From assembly GCF_030687495.1 (NCBI RefSeq), contig NZ_CP117435.1:1240001-1304000 (forward strand): DNA of 64,000 nucleotides, written 5' to 3'. Of this stretch, positions 7,049 through 16,300 are shown piece after piece. A program made the position numbers and the translations under genes. The DNA is from Pseudomonas sp. FP453 (GTDB lineage Bacteria > Pseudomonadota > Gammaproteobacteria > Pseudomonadales > Pseudomonadaceae). Positions within the stretch are counted from its first letter, which is position 1, and each line of letters begins with the position of its first letter. The notes below the pieces were generated by a model. That model searched no databases and had not been told where the DNA came from. It saw only the letters and a program-made list of their open reading frames with translations.

Positions 7049-9577
7049 ATGAGTATTGCGTCCATGTTTTCGAGAACGCCAATTGCGGGCGCACTTGCAC
7101 TGTTGCTGTGCGCCAGTGCCTGGGCCGCGCCCGGCACCACGCCGGGCAACTTGCTGTCACAGTCCCAAGGACTGCCTGAAGATTTCGAATAACACTTTTT
7201 CGATGTGCCCCTGGCGGTTCGCTTAGAGCTGGATCAACAGTTTCTCGGCGAAGCCATGATTATATTGGGGCGCGACGACCGTATTACCCTGCTGGAGTTT
7301 ACCGACACGGGTGATAGCCCTGTTTCCGCAACGACCCGCGCCAATTGGGAACAACTTCTGCAACAAGGCATGGCCTTGGGCGGATGCCAACAAAGTTGCC
7401 CGTCACAACTGTTGGCCGTGCACTACAGCCTGGAAAATTCGCTGGTTTCCATCCTCACGGAAAACGTCGAGCGCATGGCCCAACTCAAGCAATACTACGA
7501 TCAGCCGAACACCGGCAGCCTCGGTCTGATCGTCAATAACCAACTGAACATTACCGGTGGCGAGGACGAAGAGTTAGGCGGGCGCTTCGGCCTGGAGGCC
7601 AGTTCCAGCATTGGCAACTGGACCCAGGCGATGAACCTGCAGCTGTCGCGCCTGGGCGGCACCGACACCACCCTCTACCACGCCATGCATGAGCTATATA
7701 CCCAGCGCGAGCTGGAGGGCGACTTTTTGCGCCTGGGGTATTTCACCCCCGGGTCCAATGGCTTGACCCGGCAGATCCGCTCCTTCGGCGCCAACCCGGA
7801 CACAGCGGTCGGCCTGATGTACGGCAGCTCCGACAGCCTGTTGATCAACAACCCCAAGCCCAGCGTGTACCCGGTGTACGTCACGGCCGGCCGTCAGGCC
7901 TCCGTGGAGATCTACCGCAATGGCCTGCTGATCAACACCCAGCCCGTCGCCGCCGGCCTGCAAACCCTGGATACGCGGCCCTTGCCAGGCGGTATCTACG
8001 AAGTGGAGGTGCGCCTGATCGAAGACGGCCTGACCACCTCGACCACCCAGGAGCTGATCTACAAACCCAACAACTGGCGCAACGCCGACGAGCGCTGGCG
8101 CTACAACACCTTTGTCGGGCGCGAATCCAGGCTATTGAGCAACTGGGATGAACAGCCCACGGGCTTCATCACCTACGGGGCGGGCCTCAACTACCTGCTG
8201 CACCCACGGGCGATCCTCGGCCTGTCCGCGCGTAAAGTGCGCGAAAAAATGCAGTACGGCACGTCCATCGACTGGACCCTGGGCAACAGCCTCAGCCTGT
8301 ATGCCAACGTCTACCAGACCCAGGACCACGGCACCGGCATGGACCTGCAAACCCTTTACAGCTACGGCGTGGGCAGCGTGGTGTTCAGCCACAACCGCAG
8401 TTGGCTGGACACCACCCGCACCTACGAGCTGCTGCCGGACGGCACGCGGCTGCGCCAGCGCAACGTGTTTGTCGGCCAGACCAGCAACACATCGCTGTCC
8501 CTCAACCATCGCGTGAGCAATAAAAGCTCGATTAACTCGCGGCTTTCCTACAGTCAAGGCAACCTGGAAGGGCTGGGCCTGGATGTGGGCTGGACCCAGC
8601 GCGGCACCTTCCTGGGCAGCGATGCCAACTGGCGCCTGTCGGTGTTCGACCGCCCGGCCACTGCCAGCACCGGCGATCAACGCAACCGTGGCATCGACCT
8701 CAGCGTCAGCGTGGCGCTGGGGGCGCCGGGGGAACAATGGTCGGCCAGCCTCGGCACGCGCACCGCCCGGGACGGCAGCCGTGACAACAACGGTTCGCTG
8801 ACCTACCAGAAAAGCTTCCAGGACCACCTGCTGCAAAGCGTTTCCGGCACTGCGACTGCCGACACCTACGGCGTCGGGTTATCGGGGCGTGCCAGCTTCC
8901 AGAACGAGCTGCTCTACGGCGACACCTACGTGCAGCGTTCCTCGTTCAACAACAATTTGAGCGGCGGCCTCAATCTGGCCAGCACCGTGGCGGTGGGCGG
9001 CAGCCGGATGGTGCTCAGCAGCCAGCCCCAGGGCGGCGGCGCAGGGATGATCGTGGACGTGGAAACCGACCTCGACGACATCACCCTGCGCGCCGACGAC
9101 CTCTCCGGCGGCAGTGCGCGCCTGCGGCCGGGGCGCAATTTTGTACCGATCACCGCGTACAAGAGCAGCACCCTGGCGTTCGACTTCGATGGCAATTACC
9201 CACCCGCCGCCACTATCCAGCCGGCACGCAGCAACTACCACCTGAACAAGGGCGGTGTGGAATACCGCAAGGTCAGCGTAATGAAAACCGTCACTGTGCT
9301 TGGCCGCCTGGTGGATGAAAAAGGCCAGCCCCTGCGCGGGCACCACGTGATCAACCACGCCAGCCGTGCGGTGAGTGAGGTTGACGGGTTCTTCTCCATG
9401 GAGATGACCGCCGGCGCGCCGACCCTGGAGGTGCGGTTTGCCAACCAGTTGTTGTGTCAGTTCCGCTTGGACCCCACGGCGGCGCGGCGGGAGAGCGATG
9501 TGTTGATGATCGGCGATTTGCGCTGTACGCCGGACACCTTGGCGGATGTCACTTACGCCAATCGCGCGGCGGGTTAA
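7049..9577 (+). pseudogene. CS1-type fimbrial outer-membrane usher (CfaC/CblC-like), interrupted by an in-frame stop
   Basis: Outer-membrane assembly platform for the fimbria. The frame starts MSIASMFSRTPIAGALALLL with a signal peptide and runs to GLPEDFE. It then meets TAA at 7190-7192 (codon 48) and continues in the same frame as HFFDVPLAVRLELDQQFLGEAM to 9577. The conserved FFDVPLAVR segment directly follows the stop, so the two parts are one gene of about 842 codons. CAA, GAA or AAA could have mutated to TAA by one base. Restart at the GTG at 7205 would give a 790-residue protein without a signal peptide, unable to reach the outer membrane. Readthrough or a sequence error are the alternatives. 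The ribosome site at 7049 is weak. Confidence 0.85.
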
Positions 9578-9581
9578 TGAC

Positions 9582-10829
9582 ATGTTTCGGAGCCAAATTG
9601 TGAATACGTTCTCTCGGTTTGTAATCAGCATGGTTTTGCTGCTCGTGGTATCGCCGGTGTATGCGGGGAATGCCGAAATCCGTGCTGAGTTCCGCCCGGA
9701 CCCTTCTAATCCGCTGGTCAATCGCTTTAAAAATGTCACCCCGAGTTCCGGATACTGTGACCATTTCGGCTATTTCTGTGAACCTCGAGGTTTGTTCAGT
9801 CTGACTTTGCCATTGGGCTCCGTTCCCCATACCACCGGTGGGCCGATAGCCGCCAATCATCCCGACCCGCGCCAGGGTGCATATCTCAAAGTGCCGTCGG
9901 AATGGCGCAACGTTACGGTCACCAATGACCGTGGTGACAGCGCGCAGTTGGAGGTTCGAATTTCCGGAATAGGCGGGCGCGCTGACCATTATGGCGACGT
10001 GGTGGCCATTACGGGTGGCGGAGACTACCGAACGTTGTGGAGCTATGGCCGTTGGAGCGGCGCGCCGCCACCTTGCATGCCGAGTGGTGGACTCAATGGC
10101 AACAGCTACTACGTCATATGGTTCTGGCTGGTGCCTGAAAATGCTGGCGCCTGCGCCACTCAAGCGCGGTTTGACCTGAACCGGTTCGACTACCGCTATA
10201 TTTTTTTCGGCTACGAACTGCGCACGCCGAATCCGTTGGCCATGCCGGCCGGCACCTATCGCGGCAGCCAAGTGTATTCCGTCGGCCCAGGAATGGACTT
10301 CGACTTCGGTGACAGTGTCCTCCCACACGAGAGCATTGCAAGCCTGGATTTTGTGCTGGAGGTGGATCACATCCTCAAAGTCGAAGTCCCCCCCGGCGGC
10401 AATCGCATCCAACTCGAACCCCAGGGCGGCTGGCAAGCCTGGCTGCAAAACGGGCGCAAGCCGAGCCGGCTGTTCCGCGACCAGACCATCAATCTGTGGA
10501 CCAGCACCGCTTTCAAGATGACCCTCGAATGCCCCGAGCCGATGGGCAATACGTGCAGCGTGCGCAACGCGGCCGGGCATCAGGTGCCGCTGGACATTGC
10601 CGTGACCCTGCCTCCGGGCCTGACCGACGTCGCCGGGCGCCCGGTCGACCGCCTGCCGTTGACCCTGGATGGCAGTGGCAGCGAACTGTTCCAACCGTCG
10701 CGGTATATCGACCGCAAGCCCTCCACCTTGCATTTCGAGATCAAGGCCGACGGCGTCGCGCAGATGCTCGAACAGCCCGGCAGCACCTACTCGGGCACTG
10801 CCACGGTGGTCTGGGATTCGGAAGTCTAA
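9582..10829 (+). CDS. CS1-type fimbrial tip adhesin / initiator (CfaE/CblD-like), copy 1
   Basis: Minor subunit at the fimbrial tip that starts assembly and carries binding activity. It has 415 residues from the ATG at 9582, with a signal peptide ending VSPVYA. The N-terminal domain (AEIRAEFRPDPSNP onward, with several cysteines) is the adhesin part. The C-terminal pilin domain runs from about VDHILKVEVPPGGNRI to the end (TVVWDSEV). In its last 148 or so residues it is about 88% identical, by eye, to the second tip gene at 12098, whereas the N-terminal domains differ widely. The start overlaps the usher end region closely, so the operon is tightly packed. Confidence 0.85.
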   Translation: MFRSQIVNTFSRFVISMVLLLVVSPVYAGNAEIRAEFRPDPSNPLVNRFKNVTPSSGYCDHFGYFCEPRGLFSLTLPLGSVPHTTGGPIAANHPDPRQGAYLKVPSEWRNVTVTNDRGDSAQLEVRISGIGGRADHYGDVVAITGGGDYRTLWSYGRWSGAPPPCMPSGGLNGNSYYVIWFWLVPENAGACATQARFDLNRFDYRYIFFGYELRTPNPLAMPAGTYRGSQVYSVGPGMDFDFGDSVLPHESIASLDFVLEVDHILKVEVPPGGNRIQLEPQGGWQAWLQNGRKPSRLFRDQTINLWTSTAFKMTLECPEPMGNTCSVRNAAGHQVPLDIAVTLPPGLTDVAGRPVDRLPLTLDGSGSELFQPSRYIDRKPSTLHFEIKADGVAQMLEQPGSTYSGTATVVWDSEV

Positions 10830-10855
10830 AACGCTTTTTTAGTGAGGTTGAGTCA

Positions 10856-11596
10856 ATGAAACATGTGTTGATGCTGTGCAGTCTGTGGCTGGTTTCCCTC
10901 GGTGCCCTGGCCGGCCCGCAGATCAATGTGGGGGTGGTGTACGACTACCTCAGCGGCGATAAAAGTACCTACATGAAACGGGTGTTCAACGGCGGCACGT
11001 CGACGGCCTTCGTCAAGGTCAACATCCTCGAAATGATCTACGACGCCGACGGTACTTACCGCGAAGTGCCCCTCAAGGACCAGGCCGGCGCCACCGCCCG
11101 CGACGGCCTGATGGCCAGCCCGGCGCGCTTGATCGTGCCGGCCAACGGCACCCAGGGCACGCGCTTGCTGTTCATGGGTGACCGCGACAAGGAGCGTTAC
11201 TTCCGCGTGCGCTTCGTGCCGGTAGTGCCCCAGGCCGAGGATGACTTTGCCGTAACGGACGAAGAGCGCGCCGACTACAAGGCCAGCCTCGCCGCCGGCG
11301 TGCGCGTGCTCGCCGGGTACGGCACGGTGTTTTTCGTCCGCCCCAAAAACACCCGTTTCGACACCGCGCTCCTGGACAGCGGCCAGCGCTACACCCTGCG
11401 CAACAACGGCAACAGCGTGGTGGTGGTGGACGAGTTCAAGGACTGTGCCGCCGCCGCCCCCCAGGAATGTCGGCCGACCCTGCGCCATCACATCCGTGCC
11501 GGGAGCAGCTACGGCTTCGACAAGGAGGCTGGCCGCGAATACCGCTTCAGCCTGATCGAAGGCGACAAGAGCCGCCCCATCGCGGTCAAGGGGTGA
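10856..11596 (+). CDS. CS1-type fimbrial periplasmic chaperone (CfaA/CooB-like)
   Basis: Periplasmic chaperone that holds pilins before usher delivery. It has 246 residues with signal peptide MKHVLMLCSLWLVSLGALA. The mature protein begins GPQINVGVVYDYL. Family motifs include SPARLIVPANGTQGTRLLFMGDRDKERYFRVRFVPVVP near residues 82-122 and a GTVFFVRP segment. The ATG at 10856 lies 26 bases after the preceding stop. The reading frame is open much further upstream, but that part overlaps the tip gene and has no signal peptide. Confidence 0.88.
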   Translation: MKHVLMLCSLWLVSLGALAGPQINVGVVYDYLSGDKSTYMKRVFNGGTSTAFVKVNILEMIYDADGTYREVPLKDQAGATARDGLMASPARLIVPANGTQGTRLLFMGDRDKERYFRVRFVPVVPQAEDDFAVTDEERADYKASLAAGVRVLAGYGTVFFVRPKNTRFDTALLDSGQRYTLRNNGNSVVVVDEFKDCAAAAPQECRPTLRHHIRAGSSYGFDKEAGREYRFSLIEGDKSRPIAVKG

Positions 11597-11600
11597 GCCC

Positions 11601-12083
11601 ATGTACAAAGTAGCCGCCCTGATTGTGCTGGTCATTGTCCTGGGGCTATCGGTTTCCCGCGTCGAGGCCGCCGTCGAGCGCGAGACCTTCGAGGTCTACG
11701 TGACGATCCCCACGGCCGACTTCTACGTGCTGCCGGTGGACCCGCAACTGGTGCAACGCGAACAGCGCCTGGCCTTCAACCCGGTGAGTTCGCAACTGGC
11801 CACCTTGCGTGCGCCGTTCGACGTGAAAAACATCGGTGGCGCCATCGGTGCCCGCCTGGACCAGGAAGCGTACCTGTCCAACGGCACCGACCGGGTTGAC
11901 CTGCGCGTGACCTTCAACAGCGTCGAACTGAGTCTCACACAAAGCGAAGTCGTCGCCAGCGCCGACGCCCGCCCCGGCAAGCGCGTGGGCCTGGAAATCG
12001 CCGCGATCAAGCCGGTGGACGATTATCGGCCGGGCAATTATTACGGCACGGTGCATATGGTGTTTGATGCGATTGCGCCCTGA
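11601..12083 (+). CDS. CS1-type fimbrial subunit, second pilin paralog
   Basis: A 160-residue CblA-like protein with signal peptide MYKVAALIVLVIVLGLSVSRVEAA. The mature part ERETFEVYVTIPTADFYVLPVDPQL and FNPVSSQLATLRAPFDVKNIGGAIGARL aligns with the major pilin (NYNPVSGELSNLRATFDVKN). It starts four bases after the chaperone stop. Its position suggests a minor or alternative shaft subunit that pairs with the second tip adhesin. Confidence 0.82.
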   Translation: MYKVAALIVLVIVLGLSVSRVEAAVERETFEVYVTIPTADFYVLPVDPQLVQREQRLAFNPVSSQLATLRAPFDVKNIGGAIGARLDQEAYLSNGTDRVDLRVTFNSVELSLTQSEVVASADARPGKRVGLEIAAIKPVDDYRPGNYYGTVHMVFDAIAP

Positions 12084-12097
12084 GGATTGGAGAGGGT

Positions 12098-13327
12098 ATG
12101 GTGAGTATTTTGAGACGGCGCTGGGTTGTGATGCTTGGGTTGCTAGTGTGTATGGGAAAAGCCAAGGCGCTCGTACAGGAAGTGACTGCTGAGTTCCGAC
12201 CCAACCCGAGCAACCCGAGCAGCAATGAGTTCGTCAACACTACGCCGCAGTCTGGTGTCTGTCCTTGGCATATCCCCAGTGTTTGTCAGGCACTGGGTAT
12301 TTTCTCGATTCGCACCAACGACCTCACTGCGATGTCCCGTGGGCCGATCAATGCCGATCACAGTGACCCGCGCCAAGGGGCAATGTGGAGGGTGCCTTCC
12401 GAATGGCGAGATGTTCAGGTAACACACAGGGATACAGGCAGAACAGCAACTGTCCAGTTCAGGATGGCGGGTATCGGTCACCGCTGGGATTTGCGTCCGG
12501 CAAGTTCTGTTTGGGATCGACCGGTAGGGTCCGGCACTTGGCGTGAATTTTGGCGCAACGCTCCTGCGCCCTGCCGCAGCACCGGTTACGCAGCGACTGC
12601 GGTCACCTGGGCGCTGTTTTTTTGGATTGTTCCGGAGGGTCCCGGGGTTTGTAACCGAGTGCCGACAACACAAATAACCTCCATGTGGTACAGCCTCACT
12701 GAATATGCCTATGCCATACGGACGCCAAACCCGTTGAACATGGCCTCGGGTCTTTACACCGGCACTATTACTTACTCTGTGGGATCAGGTGGTGACCTGG
12801 ATTTTGGCGACGTAATGGTCCCCAACGACAACGTGCTGACCTTTAACTTCACGCTCGATGTGGACCACCACCTCAACGTCGAGGTGCCCCCCGGTGGCAA
12901 CCGTATCCTGCTGGAACCCCAAGGCGGCTGGCAGGCCTGGCTGCACAACGGGCGTAAACCCAGCCGGTTGTTCCGCGACCAGACCGTCAACCTGTGGACC
13001 AGTTCGGCCTTCAAGATGACCCTCGAATGCCCCGAGCCCATGGGCAACACCTGTAGCCTGCGCAACGCGGCTGGCCATCAGGTGCCGCTGGAGGTCGCGG
13101 TGTCGCTGCCCCCCGGCCTCACCGACGCCGGCGGGCGTGCGGTCAATCGCCTGCCCTTGCGCCTGGATGGCAGCGGCACCGAGCTGTTCGAACCGTCGCG
13201 CTACATCGACCGCAAGCCCTCGACCTTGCACTTTGAAGTGAAGGCCGACGGCGTGGCGCAGATGCTTGAACAGGCGGGCAGCACTTATAGCGGCACCGTC
13301 ACCGTAGTCTGGGACTCGGAGGTGTAG
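12098..13327 (+). CDS. CS1-type fimbrial tip adhesin (CfaE/CblD-like), copy 2
   Basis: A 409-residue paralog of the 9582 gene, with signal peptide MVSILRRRWVVMLGLLVCMGKAKA. The N-terminal adhesin half keeps only scattered identity to copy 1 (EFRPNPSNP, SDPRQGA, VPSEWRDV, IRTPNPLNM). The C-terminal pilin half (VEVPPGGNRI to WDSEV) is nearly the same. This suggests a duplicated gene whose binding half diversified while the assembly half was kept or homogenised. It ends only five bases from the convergent NEL gene. Confidence 0.82.
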   Translation: MVSILRRRWVVMLGLLVCMGKAKALVQEVTAEFRPNPSNPSSNEFVNTTPQSGVCPWHIPSVCQALGIFSIRTNDLTAMSRGPINADHSDPRQGAMWRVPSEWRDVQVTHRDTGRTATVQFRMAGIGHRWDLRPASSVWDRPVGSGTWREFWRNAPAPCRSTGYAATAVTWALFFWIVPEGPGVCNRVPTTQITSMWYSLTEYAYAIRTPNPLNMASGLYTGTITYSVGSGGDLDFGDVMVPNDNVLTFNFTLDVDHHLNVEVPPGGNRILLEPQGGWQAWLHNGRKPSRLFRDQTVNLWTSSAFKMTLECPEPMGNTCSLRNAAGHQVPLEVAVSLPPGLTDAGGRAVNRLPLRLDGSGTELFEPSRYIDRKPSTLHFEVKADGVAQMLEQAGSTYSGTVTVVWDSEV

Positions 13328-13332
13328 GGCCG

Positions 13333-16300
13333 TTAGGCGTTTCCCGCCTCATGGGCCTCCAGTCGCTGCAACGCCTCGCGGGTCAGGCGGCGGGCCAGGT
13401 CGGTCTGGCTGGGCAGGTCGGCGGTAAAGCCGGCGGCGAGGATGCGCTCATAGGTCGCGGTGCTCATCGGCTGCCCGCTCAGCACCTCGGCGTGGGGCAC
13501 GTTGAGGGCGTCGGCCAGGGCCAGTAAACGCGGTGTTTGGGCCTGCCGTTCCGTGGCGGAGGCGTTGGCCCACTGGTTCTGGGCGAACAACAGGTCGTCG
13601 AGCGGGTCGAGCAAGGCATTGCCATGGTCGAGGCTGGCCTGGAACGTTGGGGCATAGGTTTCGCGAAGGTACTGGTCCCAGAAGGGTTGCTCGAGCATGG
13701 CCTTCACCAGCCCGTCGCCAGCCTCTGGAACCTGCACATTGTCGAAGGCGTTCTGCAACTGTTTCGGGCTCACATCGGCCGACCTGCGGTAGCTCATGTG
13801 CGGCGATATCCACGGTAGTTTCAGGCGCTCCTGCAACGCGGTCTGGTAGGCCAGGTAGACCTCCACCTCGTCCACCGTGCCCGGTACGCCGTCAACCAAT
13901 TCACTGCTGTAGCGCAAGCCTTGGCCACCCTCGGCGCGGGGTTTGATGCGCTGGGCAATGTCGGCCTGGATGAACCGGTTGAGCCGGTCCAGCCGGGACT
14001 TGCCCCTGGCCAGTTCAGCCAGTTCGCGTTCGCGCAAGGCGGGGTTCGGCAGGCGGTGGATTTCCGCCAGCCGCACCTGGACGCCCATGCTGTTGAACAC
14101 CTGTGCGCCGGCGTCGGCGCAGTTCACCGGGTGGCTGGCCATGAGGAACAAGCGCGAACGCAGTGTGTGGTCGTCGTGCATGGCGCGCAGCATGCGCCAG
14201 ACCTTGTCGGTCATTTGCGCGCGGCCGGATTCGTGTCGCGCGCCATTGGCCAGGGTCTCGAATATATCGGCAAACTCCAGGCTCTTGATGACCTCGAAGA
14301 ATCCCTGGGAGCCGTGTTCCTGCTCAAGGTCCTGCCATAGGCTTTTCAGCCCTGGCTGGTGCTGTGGCAGCGCCTTTTCTACCCAGTACGTGCTGTCACC
14401 CTTGGGGGGGTAGGTGCGATAGGGGTCAAGGCCAGCGGCCAGGCGGTAACTGACCAGGCGCTGCTCGCCGTCGGCGGTCAAGCGATTGCGATCCAGGCGT
14501 GCCCAGGCCACCACTTCGGCTTCAGGCGTCCAGGGCAAAAACTGCGGCACGTTGTTGATCGCGGTGTTTTGCAGGTCCAGTTCAAACCCCGAGGGTCTCG
14601 GCTGTTCGAACAGCCCGTCGGGCCAGTCTTCGATGGCGGTGTTGTTCAGTGACACGGCTTGCAGCTGCGCCATGTCGCCAAGGTTCGGGGCACGGGTCAA
14701 CTGGCGGTTGTCGCTGAGGTTCAAGCGCTGTAGCTGGGTCAGTTCGCCGAGCTGGGCGAGGTCGGCCGTGTCCCACTGGACCCGTTCATCCATAAAGCTC
14801 AGCTGTGTCAGCGAGGTCATGCGCCCCACGGCTGGTGGCAGCCGCGTCAGTTGATTGCCACGCAGGCTGAGGCTTATCAGGCGGGGGAAGTGGTCGAGGA
14901 TTGCCATGTCGCTGTCGAGCAGTTGGTTAGCGGCCAATTCCAGGTGCAGCAGATGATCGAAGTTGGCATGCAACGGCAGGTTGCCCAGCTCTCCCGGCAG
15001 TTGCACACCGCGTATGGAAAACGTCTGCACGGTGGTTTCGATGTTGGCCTCCCAGGCACGCAACATGCCCCTGGCCAGGGTCAGGCGTTGCTGGCTGAGC
15101 GTGATGGGCTCGTCGTCCGGCGCGGCGTTGACCCATTCCAGCAGATCCTCTTGCAGCCGGTCCTTTTCCACTTCGCGCGCTGCGAAGCGCTGCAACTGCA
15201 GCGGGTCGTCGAGGGTTTGCAGGTAGGTGTCGATGACGCCTGGATCGGCGTAGGGGTACAGCGCCTTGACCCGACGTTCCAGCGGGTTGGGGAACAGGTC
15301 GCAAAACCAGGACGCCGCGCGGTGCATGGGTTTTTGGACGAGGGCCAGGGTGTCTTTGGCGGGCGTTTCGCCGAGCACCGGGTCGGCCAGCACGCGGCGG
15401 CGTTCTGCGGGCGCGCGCAGCGTGTCCATCACCCAACGCTTGAACGCTGCACCGTCACCTGGCGCGTAGCCCAGGGCTTGGCGTTTGGCCGGGGGCAGGG
15501 CGGCGAGCACGGCGTTGAACAGGTCGGTGGCGGGCTGCTCCCGCGCCTGGCCGTTGTCATGGATTTCATAGTGACCGTCGTTCTTGAGCAGCAGCCTTTT
15601 GGCGCGGGCGTTGTGCGGCCCGGCACTGGCGCGCAGTTTGGCAATCGCGGTGTGCTGGCGGATTTCGATGCGGCAGTCTTCGAGGCTGTCGCTGTAGACG
15701 CGCAGGGTGTCGAGGAGCATCTGCTCGGTGTCCGGTCCCAACAGTTGCGGGTCGTAGAAGCCTTGGTAGGCGTGGGCAGCCTTGGCCTGCAACTGCCATT
15801 CGCGGGCAAGGTTCTTCAGGCGCAAGGGCAGTTGCTTGTGGGTGTCCAACCGGTTCAGTTCTTCCGGCCAGGCCTGGCTGAGGACGTGCTCCACCAGGCT
15901 TTTCGGCAGCCCGGGGCATGCTTCGCGCACCTGCAGGCCGCGTTCGCTGACAAGGTCTTCGCTGTGGCGGTAGAGGTAGGCGAACAAGGAGCCCTGGCGC
16001 TGGGCGAGGTGGTCGGCCAGGCGGTTGCGCAGGGCATCTATCTGTTGCGTGCGGCCTTCGGGCAGCGTGCCCAGCAGGGTGGTGAGTTCGGTACTGTCGA
16101 GGTTGTCCACCAGGCGTTCGGGCAACTTGCCCAGGTTCAAGTCGTCGCGGCTGATGCTCAGGGTCAGCGTGGCGTCGGCTTCGCCGAAGCGCAGGTGGTC
16201 GCCGCTCAGGTCGGCGTTTTCATACACCAGGATTGCCCGATCCTGCGGCCAACCCGGCAGTTCGCGGGCGATGTAGGGGCTCCAGTAGGTGTCCTGGTCC

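Noticed and set aside
7205..9577. GTG at 7205 as the true usher start
   Set aside because: The same frame upstream encodes a signal peptide and the residues preceding FFDVPLAVR, so the gene begins at about 7049 and is interrupted by a stop.
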